Shown here one piece after another: positions 1-6,888 of a DNA stretch of 9,463 nucleotides. The position numbers and the translations under genes were made by a program. Under the pieces are notes generated by a model. It was not told the DNA's origin and did no database searches. It worked only from the letters and a program-made list of their open reading frames with translations. The DNA comes from Halieaceae bacterium (GTDB taxonomy: Bacteria > Pseudomonadota > Gammaproteobacteria > Pseudomonadales > Halieaceae), in assembly GCA_009886815.1 (NCBI GenBank), contig QXYP01000206.1, forward strand, positions 1 to 9,463, given 5' to 3'. Position 1 is the stretch's first letter; each line of letters opens with the position of its first letter.

Positions 1-173
1 AAATTACAGCGGATGTTATTGTTGTGACCGAAAAAGATGCGGTTAAACTCATGGGAGTTCAGGAGGACCGTATTTGGGTTTTGGTGATTTCAGCAACAAT
101 GCCTGACGCATTGTTGCGGCGTCTCGACACTCAGTTTAACCAAGAGGAGGTTAACCTCTGTTCAACATCGTAA
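1..173 (+). CDS. lpxK: Tetraacyldisaccharide 4'-kinase LpxK, C-terminal fragment
   Basis: Only the last 56 codons lie in the window, read from base 3 to the TAA at 171-173; the gene starts beyond the left edge. LpxK is an inner-membrane-associated kinase that phosphorylates the 4' position of the lipid A disaccharide precursor, making lipid IVA. The visible tail contains VVTEKDAVKL, matching the conserved TEKDAVK segment near the C-terminus of LpxK, and then a short variable tail. The following gene is kdsB, the usual downstream partner in gammaproteobacteria, which strongly supports the call. The last 16 bases overlap the proposed kdsB start, so the two are probably translationally coupled. 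The YcaR/Trm112-like gene often found between them is absent. Confidence 0.87.
   Translation, partial: ITADVIVVTEKDAVKLMGVQEDRIWVLVISATMPDALLRRLDTQFNQEEVNLCSTS
144..158 (+). promoter_or_regulatory. kdsB ribosome binding site inside a perfect 12-bp palindrome
   Basis: GAGGAGG at 144-150 is a near-ideal Shine-Dalgarno sequence seven bases before the CTG at 158. It decides the kdsB start, because the reading frame is closed by TAA at 152-154 just upstream. The palindrome GAGGTTAACCTC (147-158) covers part of the ribosome binding site and the first base of the start codon. In RNA it could form a small GAGG/CCUC stem with a UUAA loop, hiding the site until ribosomes finishing lpxK open it. The site and palindrome are seen directly; the regulatory role is inference. 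Confidence 0.6.
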
Positions 174-907
174 TTCCAGCACGTTTTGCCTCTACCCGAT
201 TGCCCGGTAAACCTTTATTGGATATTGGCGGGCGACCCATGCTCTGGTGGGTTTGGCGTCAGGCCTGTGCCGCAGGTGCCCAATCAGTTGTTATTGCAAC
301 GGATGATGTTCGGATCGCCGATGTCATGACAGCGGCAGGCGCCGATGTGGCTATGACAGATGCCAAACATGCTTCGGGCACTGACAGACTTGCCGAGGTG
401 GCACAGCAGCGGGATTGGGCTGAAGGCAGTGTTGTTGTTAACGTGCAGGGCGATGAACCCCTCATGCCCATTGCAAACATTCAGCAAGTGGCCGAAGAAC
501 TGATCGAGCACCCTGAGGCCAGTATGGCGACTTTATCAGAGCCCCTGTCTAGCCCTGAACAGCTAGATGACCCTTCAGTGGTGAAGGTTGTCGTGTCTGC
601 ATTGGGCAACGCCCTGTACTTTTCCCGAGCCGCAATTCCGTTTCAGCGAGATACCAGCGATGAGTTGTGTCAAATACGGCTGGCGGCAGCACGGCGCCAT
701 ATCGGTTTGTATGCTTATCGCTGCGGGTTTTTGCAGGCGTTTACCCAATGGCCGCCGTCAGTAACGGAAACTTTAGAGTCGTTAGAGCAGCTTCGTGCAT
801 TGGACAGGGGGCATACTATTAGGATCTCCGATGCTGCTGAGTCAGTCCCCGCTGGTGTCGATACACTTGAAGATCTAGAACGTGCTCGAAGCCTATTGGT
901 GGGCTGA
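158..907 (+). CDS. kdsB: 3-deoxy-manno-octulosonate cytidylyltransferase (CMP-Kdo synthetase)
   Basis: KdsB activates Kdo with CTP to CMP-Kdo in the cytoplasm, supplying the inner-core sugar that WaaA adds to lipid IVA. The 249-residue product matches the usual length (about 248 in E. coli). It has the nucleotide-binding start IPARFASTRLPGKPLL (residues 5-20), VQGDEP with the metal-binding Asp at 99, IGLYAYR, LESLEQLR, and the C-terminal GVDTLEDLERAR with Asp235. The first in-frame ATG or GTG lies far inside the domain, and the TTG at 200 would remove the essential PARxxSTR segment. The frame opens only after the stop at 152-154. CTG at 158, seven bases after GAGGAGG, is therefore the best start; ATC or ATT just after it cannot be excluded. 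It overlaps lpxK by 16 bases, and murB follows after 3 bases. Confidence 0.95.
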   Translation: MFNIVIPARFASTRLPGKPLLDIGGRPMLWWVWRQACAAGAQSVVIATDDVRIADVMTAAGADVAMTDAKHASGTDRLAEVAQQRDWAEGSVVVNVQGDEPLMPIANIQQVAEELIEHPEASMATLSEPLSSPEQLDDPSVVKVVVSALGNALYFSRAAIPFQRDTSDELCQIRLAAARRHIGLYAYRCGFLQAFTQWPPSVTETLESLEQLRALDRGHTIRISDAAESVPAGVDTLEDLERARSLLVG

Positions 908-910
908 CTC

Positions 911-1942
911 ATGGTCGCTGAAGCTTCGTTCTCCCTGAGCTGTTTTAATACCCTGCGCCTAACCTCCACGGCGCAATGGTTTGCGCGCGTCGAATCCTTG
1001 GCGGATTTGCAAAATTTGCTGCAATGGGCGAGGGCTCGCAATTTACCGGTGTTACCTTTGGGTGAAGGCAGTAATGTCGTGCTCCAAGCGCATCTACCCG
1101 GGCTGGTGTTGAAGGTGGCGATTAAAGGGATCTTGCTGCAGCGGGACGACGGGGGCCAGGTTCGACTTCGTGTGGCAGCCGGTGAAAACTGGCATGAATT
1201 TGTGGCTTGGTGCACAGAACAGGGCTGTTATGGCCTTGAAAACCTTGCGCTGATTCCGGGCTCAGTAGGCGCTGCCCCGGTGCAAAATATTGGGGCTTAC
1301 GGTGTTGAGGTGGCGGATTGGATTGTTGGTGTTGAGGCCATAGACGCTCACACGAGTGAGGTTGTGTATCTGACGGCTCAGGAATGCCAATTCAGTTATC
1401 GTTGGAGTGTCTTCAAGGACAAGCAGGGACGGTCACTGATTATCACCGCGGTCGATTTCCAGTTGAATCGCAACGCTCCAGTTGAGGCTTCGTACCCGAC
1501 ATTGACAGCAGCGCTAACGGCTACAGACCCTAGTCATCAAGATGTTTTTAACGCCGTCATTAAGGTTCGCAGTGATCGGTTGCCGAATCCGGCAAAGACG
1601 GCCAACGTAGGCAGCTTTTTCAAAAACCCCTTGGTGGCGAAAAATGTGGCAAAGAAACTACACCTGCAATTCCCCCAACTGCCTCAATACGAAACCGATT
1701 CGGCGCTCGTTAAGTTGTCGGCAGGGTGGATGATCGAAGACTTGGGCTGGCGAGGTAAAGCGCGCGATGGTGTCGCGGTCTCAGAGGCCCATAGTCTAGT
1801 GTTGGTAAACCGCACGGCGACTTCGTCTGTTGCTGTATTGGGCTTGGCTGCGGAGATTCAGCAATCGGTACTCAAAAAATTTGGTGTTGAACTGGTTTTG
1901 GAGCCCGAGATATTAGGCGTCAACGACGGTGGTTTGAAATGA
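911..1942 (+). CDS. murB: UDP-N-acetylenolpyruvoylglucosamine reductase (type I MurB)
   Basis: MurB is a cytoplasmic flavoenzyme that uses NADPH to reduce UDP-GlcNAc-enolpyruvate to UDP-MurNAc, the second committed step of peptidoglycan precursor synthesis. At 343 residues it matches E. coli MurB. Visible marks are NTLRL (13-17), the FAD-binding LPLGEGSNVVL (49-58) and IPGSVGAAPVQNIGAYGVEV (115-134), YRWSVFK with Arg164, the proton-donor serine in GSFFKNP (Ser235), and the C-terminal LEPEI with Glu331. These correspond to E. coli Arg159, Ser229 and Glu325. The Tyr-containing insertion after YRWSVFK marks it as type I. The ATG lies 3 bases after kdsB, with GGTGGG at 898-903 as a modest ribosome site. 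Its stop overlaps uvrC. The phosphatase gene found between kdsB and murB in pseudomonads is missing. Confidence 0.96.
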   Translation: MVAEASFSLSCFNTLRLTSTAQWFARVESLADLQNLLQWARARNLPVLPLGEGSNVVLQAHLPGLVLKVAIKGILLQRDDGGQVRLRVAAGENWHEFVAWCTEQGCYGLENLALIPGSVGAAPVQNIGAYGVEVADWIVGVEAIDAHTSEVVYLTAQECQFSYRWSVFKDKQGRSLIITAVDFQLNRNAPVEASYPTLTAALTATDPSHQDVFNAVIKVRSDRLPNPAKTANVGSFFKNPLVAKNVAKKLHLQFPQLPQYETDSALVKLSAGWMIEDLGWRGKARDGVAVSEAHSLVLVNRTATSSVAVLGLAAEIQQSVLKKFGVELVLEPEILGVNDGGLK

Positions 1943-3765
1943 CTGGGTTTGATGCAGAGAGTTATTTGAAAAATCTGACAACCCGTCCTGGTGTTTATCA
2001 AATGTACGGTGCCGAGGGGGATTTACTGTACGTTGGTAAAGCCAAAAATTTAAAAAACCGCGTGACCAGTTATTTTCGTGCCAGCGGGCTCACGGCTAAA
2101 ACCATGGCGCTTGTTAATCGAATTCAGGACATTGAGGTCACGGTAACCAGCACTGAAGTTGACGCCTTGTTGCTAGAGCACAACCTGATTAAGGAACATC
2201 GACCACCCTATAATATTAGCTTAAAAGACGATAAGTCTTATCCTTATATTTACCTTAGCAGTCAGGACCCTTGGCCACGTTTAGCACTGCACCGAGGTCC
2301 GAAGCGGCGTAAAGGCGAATACTTTGGCCCTTATCCCAGTGCCGGTGCTGTTCGTTCGACCCTCCATTTACTTCAGAAGGTATTGAAAGTCAGGCAGTGT
2401 CAGGACAGTTATTTTCGCAACCGGTCTCGTCCCTGTCTGCAGTATCAAATTGGCCGCTGCAGCGGGCCTTGTGTTGGGCTGGTGAGTGATGAGAGTTATG
2501 CGGAGCAAGTCGAAAAGACGAAGCTCTTTTTAGCGGGTAAGTCTCAGGAACTTATGGGTAGGCTTGCCGATGAGATGGAGAGCGCTTCAACAGATTTGCG
2601 CTTCGAAGAGGCTGCAGAGCGCCGCGACCAACTCATGCAGTTGCAAAAAGTGCAATCGGTACAAGGCATTGAGGGCGTCAGGGGTAATCTCGATGTTTTG
2701 GCCGTGTCGGTCGCGGGTGGCTCTGCCTGCGTGCAGGTTTTATTTATTCGGGAGGCGAGGGTGTTAGGTAGTCGAACCTACTATCCGCCAACCCGACTTG
2801 ATGAAGATGCCCATGCCGTTCTAGAGGCGTTTATGCCGCTGTTTTATTTGTCAGGCAAACAGGTTGTGCCCCACGAAATTATCGTCACGGATCTTCCCGA
2901 GAGTGCGAAAACTTTAGCAGAGGCTCTTAGCATTCGTGCGCAGCGCAAGGTGGAAATTCGGTCAAAGGTCCGGGAGGCAAGAGCGCGCTGGCTAGAAATG
3001 GCTCAGCAGACCGCAGACACAAATTTAACGGCGCACCTCAGCGGCAAACAAACGATGGCGGGCAGGCTCGAGAGTTTACGGCGAGAGCTCGATCTCGATG
3101 CTCCGCCGAGTCGTATGGAGTGTTTTGATATCAGTCACAGCTCAGGTGAGGCAACGGTGGCGTCTTGCGTCGTCTTTGATAATACGGGGCCTCGAAAAGC
3201 GGATTATCGTAAATTCAATGTCGATGGTATTCAGCCCGGTGATGATTATGCCGCCATGCAGCAAGCATTGGAGAGGCGGTACAAACGTCTGGCGGCGGGA
3301 GAGGGCAGCCTACCCGATGTGTTATTTATTGATGGTGGCAAGGGACAGGTTTCTCAGGCGATGAGTGTACTAGGGGAGTACGGTATCGAGAACGTACGCG
3401 TACTCGGTGTCGCCAAGGGTACAACCCGAAAAGCAGGTTTTGAGACACTTGTAGATGGCGAAACGGGTAGGGAGTCGGTGCTTCGCGGCGATAATCCGGC
3501 GCTTCACCTCATTCAACAAATTCGAGACGAAGCGCATCGGTTCGCAATAACGGGTCATAGAGCGCGACGTGCAAAAGCGCGCCGAACATCGACCCTAGAG
3601 GGCATCCCCGGAGTGGGTGCCAAACGTCGTCGAGAATTACTGCGCCATTTTGGCAGTGCATCTGAGGTATCTGGGGCCCGAGTTGAAGAGCTGTGTAAGG
3701 TGGAGGGGATTAGTTCGAGTCTTGCACAAACGATTTACGACCATTTGCACAGTATCAACGATTGA
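1939..3765 (+). CDS. uvrC: Excinuclease ABC subunit C
   Basis: UvrC makes the 3' and 5' incisions around a DNA lesion after UvrA and UvrB have located it. The 608-residue product has all expected parts. The GIY-YIG nuclease is at about 15-95 (GVYQMY, LYVGKA, Arg41, and the Glu of ALLLEHN). Cys154, 166, 174 and 178 stand at the same positions as the four cysteines reported to hold an iron-sulfur cluster in E. coli UvrC. The UVR helix for UvrB contact is at about 200-240. The RNase H-like second nuclease has Asp397 (FDISHSSG), Asp436, Asp465 (FIDGGKGQ) and His533. The helix-hairpin-helix DNA-binding domain is at about 552-605 (LEGIPGVGAKRR). ATGA overlap with murB implies coupled translation. 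The GacA/UvrY regulator gene that often precedes uvrC is not here. It looks intact. Confidence 0.97.
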   Translation: MTGFDAESYLKNLTTRPGVYQMYGAEGDLLYVGKAKNLKNRVTSYFRASGLTAKTMALVNRIQDIEVTVTSTEVDALLLEHNLIKEHRPPYNISLKDDKSYPYIYLSSQDPWPRLALHRGPKRRKGEYFGPYPSAGAVRSTLHLLQKVLKVRQCQDSYFRNRSRPCLQYQIGRCSGPCVGLVSDESYAEQVEKTKLFLAGKSQELMGRLADEMESASTDLRFEEAAERRDQLMQLQKVQSVQGIEGVRGNLDVLAVSVAGGSACVQVLFIREARVLGSRTYYPPTRLDEDAHAVLEAFMPLFYLSGKQVVPHEIIVTDLPESAKTLAEALSIRAQRKVEIRSKVREARARWLEMAQQTADTNLTAHLSGKQTMAGRLESLRRELDLDAPPSRMECFDISHSSGEATVASCVVFDNTGPRKADYRKFNVDGIQPGDDYAAMQQALERRYKRLAAGEGSLPDVLFIDGGKGQVSQAMSVLGEYGIENVRVLGVAKGTTRKAGFETLVDGETGRESVLRGDNPALHLIQQIRDEAHRFAITGHRARRAKARRTSTLEGIPGVGAKRRRELLRHFGSASEVSGARVEELCKVEGISSSLAQTIYDHLHSIND

Positions 3766-3846
3766 AACCTTTTTGATTGGGGTGGGGTGTGCCACACTCT
3801 TAGCCTGACCGGTGTATGTCATGCCGCAATACTTGAGGATCAGCGT

Positions 3847-4416
3847 TTGCCCCTTAATTTACCGAATATTCTGACGCTGCTTCGGGTCGCGGCCATCCCT
3901 GTGCTGGTACTGTTGGCGCACTTGGAATCACCCTGGGGTAACTGGGGGGCCGCGGCTCTGTTTGGTGCCGCAGCGCTCACTGATTTAGTCGATGGTTGGT
4001 TAGCGAGGCGCTCGGGCCAGACCACAGTTTTTGGCGCGTTTTTGGATCCGGTGGCGGATAAACTCATTGTGGCAACAGCCCTTGTTTTGCTGACCGAACG
4101 GTTTGATGACCTGTTAATTACACTCTGTGCCTGCGTGGTTATTGGGCGTGAGATTGTTGTTAGCGCTTTGCGGGAGTGGATGGCGCGATTGGGTAAAGAG
4201 GCCTCTGTAGCGGTTAATCAAATTGCGAAGGTTAAGACCACCTTACAAATGATCGCGATCTCATTTCTTTTTTTGTTGCTCCCAGAGCACGCGAACAGCG
4301 GCTGGTTTATTTTGGGACAGACGGTACTTACGGTAGCAGTGCTGCTCACTCTCTGGTCTATGGTCGTGTATCTCCGCTCTTTCTTTTTGGTGATTCAAGA
4401 AAGTGAGCAGCAGTAA
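3847..4416 (+). CDS. pgsA: CDP-diacylglycerol-glycerol-3-phosphate 3-phosphatidyltransferase
   Basis: PgsA is an inner-membrane enzyme that joins CDP-diacylglycerol and glycerol-3-phosphate to make phosphatidylglycerol phosphate. The complete CDP-alcohol phosphotransferase signature is present: D46, D49-G50, A53-R54, eight residues, G63, D67 and D71. Around it lie several hydrophobic segments (about 10-26, 32-45, 72-84, 91-110, 130-145, 155-175), typical of the family. I place the start at TTG 3847, giving MPLNLPNILTLLRV and 189 residues, close to the E. coli length of about 182. GAGG at 3835-3838 sits eight bases before it. A GTG at 3787 is in frame but adds 20 residues with no hydrophobic or conserved character. 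It follows uvrC in the common uvrC-pgsA order, with 81 bases between. Confidence 0.94.
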   Translation: MPLNLPNILTLLRVAAIPVLVLLAHLESPWGNWGAAALFGAAALTDLVDGWLARRSGQTTVFGAFLDPVADKLIVATALVLLTERFDDLLITLCACVVIGREIVVSALREWMARLGKEASVAVNQIAKVKTTLQMIAISFLFLLLPEHANSGWFILGQTVLTVAVLLTLWSMVVYLRSFFLVIQESEQQ

Positions 4417-4560
4417 AGCGCCTTGTGGCTTCCCAGTGAATGCTTGTTTGTAACGCGTTGTTCTCGATCGCTGGCTATAGATAAGTTTCCAGTAAGTCTC
4501 AATGGAACATGGCCCTCGCATCGCTAACACGTAATCAGCTGGGCATTTAGGCCTGAACCG

Positions 4561-4589
4561 TTGCTGCTCTGCCACTCCCCGCGTATACT
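4561..4589 (+). promoter_or_regulatory. Sigma70-type promoter of the tRNA-Cys gene
   Basis: TTGCTG (4561-4566) and TATACT (4584-4589) are separated by exactly 17 bases, close to the sigma70 consensus. The stretch after the -10 box, CCGCGCC, is GC-rich, as in stable-RNA promoters under stringent control. Transcription would start near 4596, leaving a leader of about 44 bases before the mature tRNA end. pgsA ends 145 bases upstream with no clear terminator, so some read-through is also possible. Confidence 0.65.
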
Positions 4590-4639
4590 CCGCGCCTGCT
4601 GCAGCGAGGCTGTAGCGGTTTCTTAGAAAGATTCTCCAA

Positions 4640-4713
4640 GGCTCGGTGGCAGAGTGGTAATGCAGCGGATTGCAAATCCGTCAACGCCGGTTCGATTCCG
4701 ACCCGAGCCTCCA
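4640..4713 (+). tRNA. tRNA-Cys (anticodon GCA)
   Basis: The 74-base gene folds as a standard cloverleaf. The acceptor stem is GGCTCGG/CCGAGCC with discriminator T, the base used for cysteine tRNA, and an encoded CCA. The D stem is GCA/TGC. The anticodon stem GCGGA/TCCGT carries loop TTGCAAA, placing GCA at 4672-4674. The T loop is TTCGATT. One T-stem pair is a C-A mismatch (4687 with 4701, standard positions 50 and 64); the other four pair normally. It sits after pgsA, as in many gammaproteobacteria, but no tRNA-Gly precedes it and no tRNA-Leu follows within the window. Confidence 0.95.
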
Positions 4714-4902
4714 TTTTAAACAGGCATAGCCCAGCGCTCTCTCCGCTGAGCGGCACTACACTAGTAAGCCAAAGCCCCTCAGCAGAGCTTGAGAAGCGCA
4801 GGCCGAATGTTGCGGCGCTGCTATGGCTAGCCAGCAAGGCGTGTCGTAGTGCACCGAGTAGCGGCGAGTGTTTTAGTGGCCTAGGTAATGTCGCTCGCTT
4901 TG
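4714..4902. other. Gap between convergent tRNA-Cys and GH3 gene
   Basis: No gene is visible in these 189 bases. Short inverted repeats are present: CCGC/GCGG at 4743-4753, GCTGAG (4745-4750) with CTCAGC (4778-4783), GCACTAC (4753-4759) with GTAGTGC (4846-4852), and the palindrome TGGCTAGCCA at 4824-4833. None is followed by a T-run on either strand, so I cannot name an intrinsic terminator for the tRNA or for the hydrolase operon, although both need one here. Confidence 0.4.
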
Positions 4903-6888
4903 CTAATTTCTGTCAGAGGTCTTTTCATCGCTACCAAAGCTCAATCCCCAGCCATAGGGAAAGAGTGGATTGGCGGTATCGTCCGGCATATCTTCAAGCT
5001 GTGTTCTGACCTCGCTCATGGATGAGGGCAATTCAAAGGGCAGTTTACCGTTGGGTGAATGCCTGCCAAAGACAACGTCGAGAATAGCCTCATCGGATAC
5101 GCCAAAGGTGCCTACTAGGGCATCGCTGACTGAAACCAACTCCGTTAGGATCGCTGGGCGGTTCAAATCGACGACCGTTATGAGGCGTGCTTCACCCGCG
5201 TAGCCTTTGGCCTTATCAACGATATCTGCATTGAATGCCAAATCTTCATCCGGTATGAGGGTCGCCACCATGCTATCTAGAATCCGCTCAGTGCCCGGGG
5301 GTTGATTGCCATTGAACACGGTATTGAGGAAAAGAATGATTACATTGGCTTTGTCAGGATCATCGACTATTTGCGCGTAGTCGGCGGCAATGGTGGGGTC
5401 GAGACCATCAACAAAGACTCTCGTGTTTTCTTTCAGGGGCAGAACGCCGACCTCATTGGCAAGGAGAACGATGGACTGGCGCTGTGCAGCCAGACCGCGC
5501 TCCTGAAACAAAGGCTGGTTGACCCGCTCTGTAATCTTGGCCTCGTTGACAAAGGGTTGTTCAAATAGCCCTAAGTCGAACTTATTCCGAAGTATTCTGC
5601 GCACCGATTCATTGATACGATTTTCGCTGATGTGACCCGCATTGACTAAGCCTATAATGATCTCAGGCTGATGCTCGCCACCGTATTGATCAATGCCCGC
5701 CTCAATAGACTTCTGGTATCGCTCGCTCACGCTAAGACCTTCTACCCCCCAGTTTCTGTCGGTGATGACACTCCAGTCGGAGCAGACCACACCGGTGAAG
5801 CCCAGTTCGCCACGCAGCAAATCGGTAAGAATCGCGCGGTTATAGGCCATTGCCACGTCCTCATCGGTCTGGCCTACAGGGATGCCGTAGTAAGGCATGA
5901 CCACTCGCATGCCCTGTTCAATGGCCGTGATGAACGGGGCGAGGTGATAGTCGAAGTTATCCCCAGGATAAACCTGATTTTCGCCGGATTTTAGATGAGG
6001 GTCCCAACCATCTTCCTGAGGGCCGCCACCGGGAAAATGCTTCACCATGGTCATGACACTTTGATCTGTCAGCGTATCCCCTTGAAAACCAGCGATATAA
6101 GCAGCGGTCATGACCGATGAGAGCGCGGCATTGGAGCCAAAAGTGCCAAAGTTGCGAGACCACCTTGGCTCAGTGGCCATGTCGCTCATGGGGTGAAGGG
6201 CTGTCGTAAAGCCCATGGCTCGGTACTCCAGGGCCGCAATTCGTCCGAACTCTTCTAACAACGAGGGGCTGCGTGCTGCGGCAAATCCCAGTTGGGATGG
6301 CCACTTGGACAGCCCGGCCAGTGAAAAGGACGCAATGCCGCCGCCCCGGGGCACTTCATGCACAGGATCGCTGCTGATTGATAAGGGAATTCCCAGCCGG
6401 GTCGCTTCAGCGACACGTTGCAGCTCATTGAGTCTGTGAGCGATGGCCTGAGGGCGGGCACTGCCATAGAAATTGAAGTGACTGATAAAGCCGTGGGTAA
6501 TCCGTTCCTCAACTGATATACCTCCATTCATTGACTCCATGAACACTTGAAACAACGGATCGGGCTCGATGAGCACCGGGGGATGAAACATCTGACCGGC
6601 TTTTTCTGCCAGGGTCATCTGGCCAAGTAAATTTTCGACCCGTAGCTCTGTGGCTATTCGATAGTCCTCGTAGGGGTCGAGTACACCATTTCTGTTGAGA
6701 TCACGAAAAATCTCGCCCCCGACGTTTAAAGGCGCCGCCGGAGATAATTGCGCCAGTGACGCCTTGATTGTGCTGACGGGCTTGAGGAATAGGTTACCCG
6801 CGTACAGTGCTGCAACGGCGAGCATTATTAGGAGGACCCTGCCAACCGTTCCTGGGATATTTTTCATTTTGTACCACCCACTGACCAT
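4903..6888 (-). CDS. Family 3 glycoside hydrolase (beta-glucosidase-like), exported or membrane-anchored
   Basis: GH3 enzymes remove terminal beta-linked sugars such as glucose or xylose by a retaining mechanism. Numbering from ATG 6888, a hydrophobic segment at about 15-35 (following a basic MKN stretch) is an export signal or membrane anchor. An EF-hand-like loop, DLNRNGVLDPYE, spans 63-74 and probably binds calcium. The catalytic barrel runs from about 85 to 440, with LLGQMTLAEKAGQM, KHFPGG (283-288) and the nucleophile Asp371 in GVVCSDW. The alpha/beta sandwich domain runs to about 650, ending in NPLFPYGWGLSF, and there is no fibronectin-like C-terminal domain. Start is uncertain: ATG 6888 shares a base with the previous stop (TGATG), GTG 6891 adds one residue, and ATG 6867 (MKN, after GGTGG) gives a neater signal. 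It is the last gene of a three-gene operon. The sugar substrate cannot be read from the sequence. Confidence 0.92.
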   Translation of the reverse strand: MVSGWYKMKNIPGTVGRVLLIMLAVAALYAGNLFLKPVSTIKASLAQLSPAAPLNVGGEIFRDLNRNGVLDPYEDYRIATELRVENLLGQMTLAEKAGQMFHPPVLIEPDPLFQVFMESMNGGISVEERITHGFISHFNFYGSARPQAIAHRLNELQRVAEATRLGIPLSISSDPVHEVPRGGGIASFSLAGLSKWPSQLGFAAARSPSLLEEFGRIAALEYRAMGFTTALHPMSDMATEPRWSRNFGTFGSNAALSSVMTAAYIAGFQGDTLTDQSVMTMVKHFPGGGPQEDGWDPHLKSGENQVYPGDNFDYHLAPFITAIEQGMRVVMPYYGIPVGQTDEDVAMAYNRAILTDLLRGELGFTGVVCSDWSVITDRNWGVEGLSVSERYQKSIEAGIDQYGGEHQPEIIIGLVNAGHISENRINESVRRILRNKFDLGLFEQPFVNEAKITERVNQPLFQERGLAAQRQSIVLLANEVGVLPLKENTRVFVDGLDPTIAADYAQIVDDPDKANVIILFLNTVFNGNQPPGTERILDSMVATLIPDEDLAFNADIVDKAKGYAGEARLITVVDLNRPAILTELVSVSDALVGTFGVSDEAILDVVFGRHSPNGKLPFELPSSMSEVRTQLEDMPDDTANPLFPYGWGLSFGSDEKTSDRN

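Noticed and set aside
200..202. TTG as the kdsB start
   Set aside because: It would cut away the conserved PARxxSTR nucleotide-binding segment that is present in frame upstream.
715..1215. Minus-strand frame of 166 residues across the kdsB-murB junction
   Set aside because: Fully antisense to two clear housekeeping genes; no family resemblance.
4261..4575. Minus-strand frame of 104 residues over the end of pgsA and the following gap
   Set aside because: It overlaps pgsA on the opposite strand, ends in a low-complexity tail antisense to a pgsA membrane segment, and has no recognisable domain. The part outside pgsA could be conserved non-coding DNA, but I cannot support a gene.
4547..4837. 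Minus-strand frame of 96 residues containing ARVGIEPALTDLQSAALPLCHRA
   Set aside because: It is the reverse strand of the tRNA-Cys gene, a well-known source of false protein calls.
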